From Albidovulum denitrificans (lineage in GTDB: Bacteria > Pseudomonadota > Alphaproteobacteria > Rhodobacterales > Rhodobacteraceae): a stretch of 64,000 nt of DNA. The stretch covers positions 89,221-153,220 of the forward strand of contig NZ_PVEP01000009.1 in assembly GCF_002973535.1 (NCBI RefSeq), in the 5' to 3' direction. Numbering within the stretch: position 1 is the stretch's first letter; each line of letters begins with the position of its first letter. Below the pieces are notes generated by a model. It was given only the letters and a program-made list of their open reading frames with translations, did no database searches and was not told the origin of the DNA. Below, one piece after another: positions 61,990 to 64,000 of the stretch. Made by a program: the position numbers and the translations under genes.

Positions 61990-64000
61990 TCACGCCTCGC
62001 GTTCCGGGTTGAACCGCAACAGGCGCAGCGCGTTCAGCGTCACCAGCACGGTCGCCCCGGTATCAGCCAGGATCGCAAGCCAGAGGCCGGTCAGCCCCAA
62101 GACGGAAGTCATCAGGAACACCGCCTTCAGGCCAAGCGCGATGGTAACGTTCTGGCGGATGTTGGCCATTGCGGCCCGCGACAGCCGGATCACCGCCGGG
62201 ATGTCGGTCACCCGGTCGCGCAGGATAGCCGCATCGGCGGTTTCCAGCGCCACATCGGTCCCGGACCCCATCGCCACGCCGACATTGGCCTGCTTCAGCG
62301 CGGGCGCGTCGTTGATCCCGTCGCCAATCATCATCACGCCGCCCTCGTCGTGCATCGTCTTGATGAACTTCAGCTTGTCCTCGGGCATCATGTCGGCTTG
62401 GAACTCCATCCCCAGGCCCCCCGCGATGGCCGCCGCCGTGCGCGGGTTGTCCCCGGTCAGGATGACTGCGCCGACCCCCATGGCCTTGAGTTGGCGCACC
62501 GCGTCCTTGGCGTCGTCGCGCGGTTCGTCGCGCATGGCGATCAGGCCGAGCGGGGTCTTCGCGCGGAACACTGCCACGGCCGTCTTGCCCTCCTCCTCGA
62601 ACACCGTCGCCTTCCGCAGGCCAAGGCCCTCCAGCCCGCCAAGCTCCATCGCATAGCGCGGCGAGGCGACCCAGGCCGGGGCATCACCGACCGTTGCGAC
62701 CACGCCCTTGCCCATCAGCGCCTTGGCATCCTTCGACGCCAGCGCCTCGACCCCGGCCTCCTTCGCCTTGTTCAGGATGGCGACGGCAAGCGGGTGGCTC
62801 GATCCGGTCTCGACCCCGGCGGCAACGGCCAGCAGTTCGGCCTCGGTCGTGGTGCCGAAGGTGACGACATCGGTGACCTTGGGGCGCCCATGCGTCAGCG
62901 TCCCGGTCTTGTCGAACGCGATGCGGCTGACCTTGGACGCCGCTTCGATGACGACACCGCCTTTCATCAAAAGCCCGCGCCGCGCGCCCGTCGACATCGC
63001 CGAGGCGATAGAGGCGGGGACCGAGATGACCAGGGCACAGGGGCAGCCGATGAGAAGCAGCGTCAGGCCGCGATAGACCCACGTGTTCCAGTCCGCGCCA
63101 AAGGCCAGCGGCGGCACCAGGATCACCAGCACCGACAGCGCTACGATCAGCGGCATGTACCAGCGGCTGAAACGGTCAATGAAACGTTCGGTCGGCGCGC
63201 GCGCCTCCTCGGCCTCTTCCACCAGCCGGATGATCCGGGCGATGGTGTTGTCTTCCGGCCCCTTGGTCACTTTCACCCGCAGGACGGCCTCGGTGTTGAT
63301 CGAGCCCGCGAAAACCGTGTCGCCCGGCCCCTTGTTGACCGGCACGCTTTCGCCCGTCACCGGGCTATCGTCGACGCCGCTGTTGCCTTCGGAAATCTCG
63401 CCATCCGCCGGGATGCGGTCGCCGGGACGGACAAGGACGGTCTGCCCGACCGCCAGGCTGGCTGCCGGGACGTCCTGCGGCTTGCCGTCGATCTCCAGAA
63501 GCGCGGTCTTGGGCACGAGGTTTGCCAGCGCCCGGATCCCGTCCCGCGCCTTGCCCGCCGCCACGCCCTCCAGCACTTCGCCCACAGCGAACAGGAACAC
63601 GACCAGCGCCGCCTCCTCGGCCGCGTCGATGAACAGGGCGCCGATGGCGGCAACCGTCATCAGACTTTCGATGGTGAAGGGCTGGCCCATCCGCAGCGCG
63701 GCGAAAGCACGTTGTGCGACGGGGGCGACACCGATCAGGCAGGCGGCGACGAAGGCCCATCTGCCGATCTCCGGCGCCAGATACTCGATGATCCACGCCG
63801 CACCCAACAACAGGGCAGTGAAGATTACAAGCTTACCCTTGCCGGTCTGATACCAGCGCTTGCCCCGATCGGCGGGGTCATCATGGACATGGCCTGGGCT
63901 GCCGTGGCCGGAATCGTCGCTCTTTGCGCTGGCCGTCGCTGCCGGACCGTGGTCGTGCCCTGCATGATCGTGGCCATCGTCGCGGCTGTGGTCCGCGGCG
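61990..64000 (-). CDS. cadA: Zn/Cd/Pb/Co-type P1B ATPase (CadA/ZntA), 5' end outside window
   Basis: At least 669 residues are in the window; the frame stays open to the right edge, so the start lies beyond it. The visible N-terminal part is His-rich (DGHDHAGHDHG and GHGSPGHVHDD) and leads into the first helix. The metal site is CPC (IGCPCALVISVPASIASA), the phosphorylation site DKTGTLTHG, and the hinge [12 protein letters not shown]. The class is Zn/Cd/Pb rather than Cu, from the LVISVP after CPC and the His-rich start. It heads the operon cadA-methyltransferase-lspA-dsbB-dsbA. Confidence 0.92.
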   Translation of the reverse strand, partial: AADHSRDDGHDHAGHDHGPAATASAKSDDSGHGSPGHVHDDPADRGKRWYQTGKGKLVIFTALLLGAAWIIEYLAPEIGRWAFVAACLIGVAPVAQRAFAALRMGQPFTIESLMTVAAIGALFIDAAEEAALVVFLFAVGEVLEGVAAGKARDGIRALANLVPKTALLEIDGKPQDVPAASLAVGQTVLVRPGDRIPADGEISEGNSGVDDSPVTGESVPVNKGPGDTVFAGSINTEAVLRVKVTKGPEDNTIARIIRLVEEAEEARAPTERFIDRFSRWYMPLIVALSVLVILVPPLAFGADWNTWVYRGLTLLLIGCPCALVISVPASIASAMSTGARRGLLMKGGVVIEAASKVSRIAFDKTGTLTHGRPKVTDVVTFGTTTEAELLAVAAGVETGSSHPLAVAILNKAKEAGVEALASKDAKALMGKGVVATVGDAPAWVASPRYAMELGGLEGLGLRKATVFEEEGKTAVAVFRAKTPLGLIAMRDEPRDDAKDAVRQLKAMGVGAVILTGDNPRTAAAIAGGLGMEFQADMMPEDKLKFIKTMHDEGGVMMIGDGINDAPALKQANVGVAMGSGTDVALETADAAILRDRVTDIPAVIRLSRAAMANIRQNVTIALGLKAVFLMTSVLGLTGLWLAILADTGATVLVTLNALRLLRFNPEREA

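Overview
The window reads as a GC-rich stretch of an alphaproteobacterium, most likely Rhodobacterales/Paracoccaceae. The reasons are the integrase-DUF1403-ScpB trio typical of that group's accessory replicons, the style of the c-type cytochrome, SCO and Tat-exported redox genes, and the dense, translationally overlapping operons. I saw no rRNA, tRNA, replication gene or CRISPR array. It looks like a plasmid, chromid or genomic island rather than core chromosome.

Layout. 1-2.1 kb: start of a tyrosine recombinase (runs off the left edge), DUF1403, ScpB. 2.1-6.7 kb: glycerate kinase, an SLC13-type permease, an alpha/beta hydrolase, and a P-loop protein cut inside its Walker A motif by an IS21-family element (6696-9163). 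9.2-11 kb: a ParD/ParE pair and a decayed stretch with an IS3 remnant. 11-21.8 kb: two overlapping genes for a 2405-residue DUF11-repeat surface protein and a 1195-residue outer-membrane beta-barrel protein. 21.9-24 kb: a cytochrome c/binding-protein fusion, an SCO protein and a truncated gene. 24-29.3 kb: three insertion sequences nested inside one another (ISL3 holding IS66 holding IS3), with the target duplications of the two inner ones still perfect. Just beyond is an orphan cobalamin riboswitch with a broken CbtB-like gene.

29.6-64 kb is a large metal-handling island. It starts with cueR-copA facing copZ-DUF305-copB across two CueR-type promoters with 19-bp spacers. It continues with three L,D-transpeptidases, a PBP2, four c-type haem proteins or cytochrome-linked membrane genes, DsbA-like proteins, two multicopper oxidases, two DUF411 proteins, two SCO proteins with a PCu(A)C chaperone, an M23 peptidase and an apolipoprotein N-acyltransferase. 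A ZIP-type transporter with an MntR-type regulator and a perfect palindromic operator follows, then DsbA/DsbB, LspA, a membrane methyltransferase and a Zn/Cd-type P-type ATPase that runs off the right edge.

How the parts may work together (inference): CueR, the two ATPases, CopZ, DUF305, the multicopper oxidases and PCu(A)C/SCO would detect, bind, oxidise and export copper. The unusual part is that the island also carries a cell-envelope kit: L,D-transpeptidases, PBP2, M23 peptidase, Lnt, LspA and Dsb oxidases. These are classes of enzyme that act in the periplasm, and several use cysteines that copper attacks. This copper-linked envelope module, and separately the DUF11/beta-barrel pair, are the best candidates for a system not yet described.
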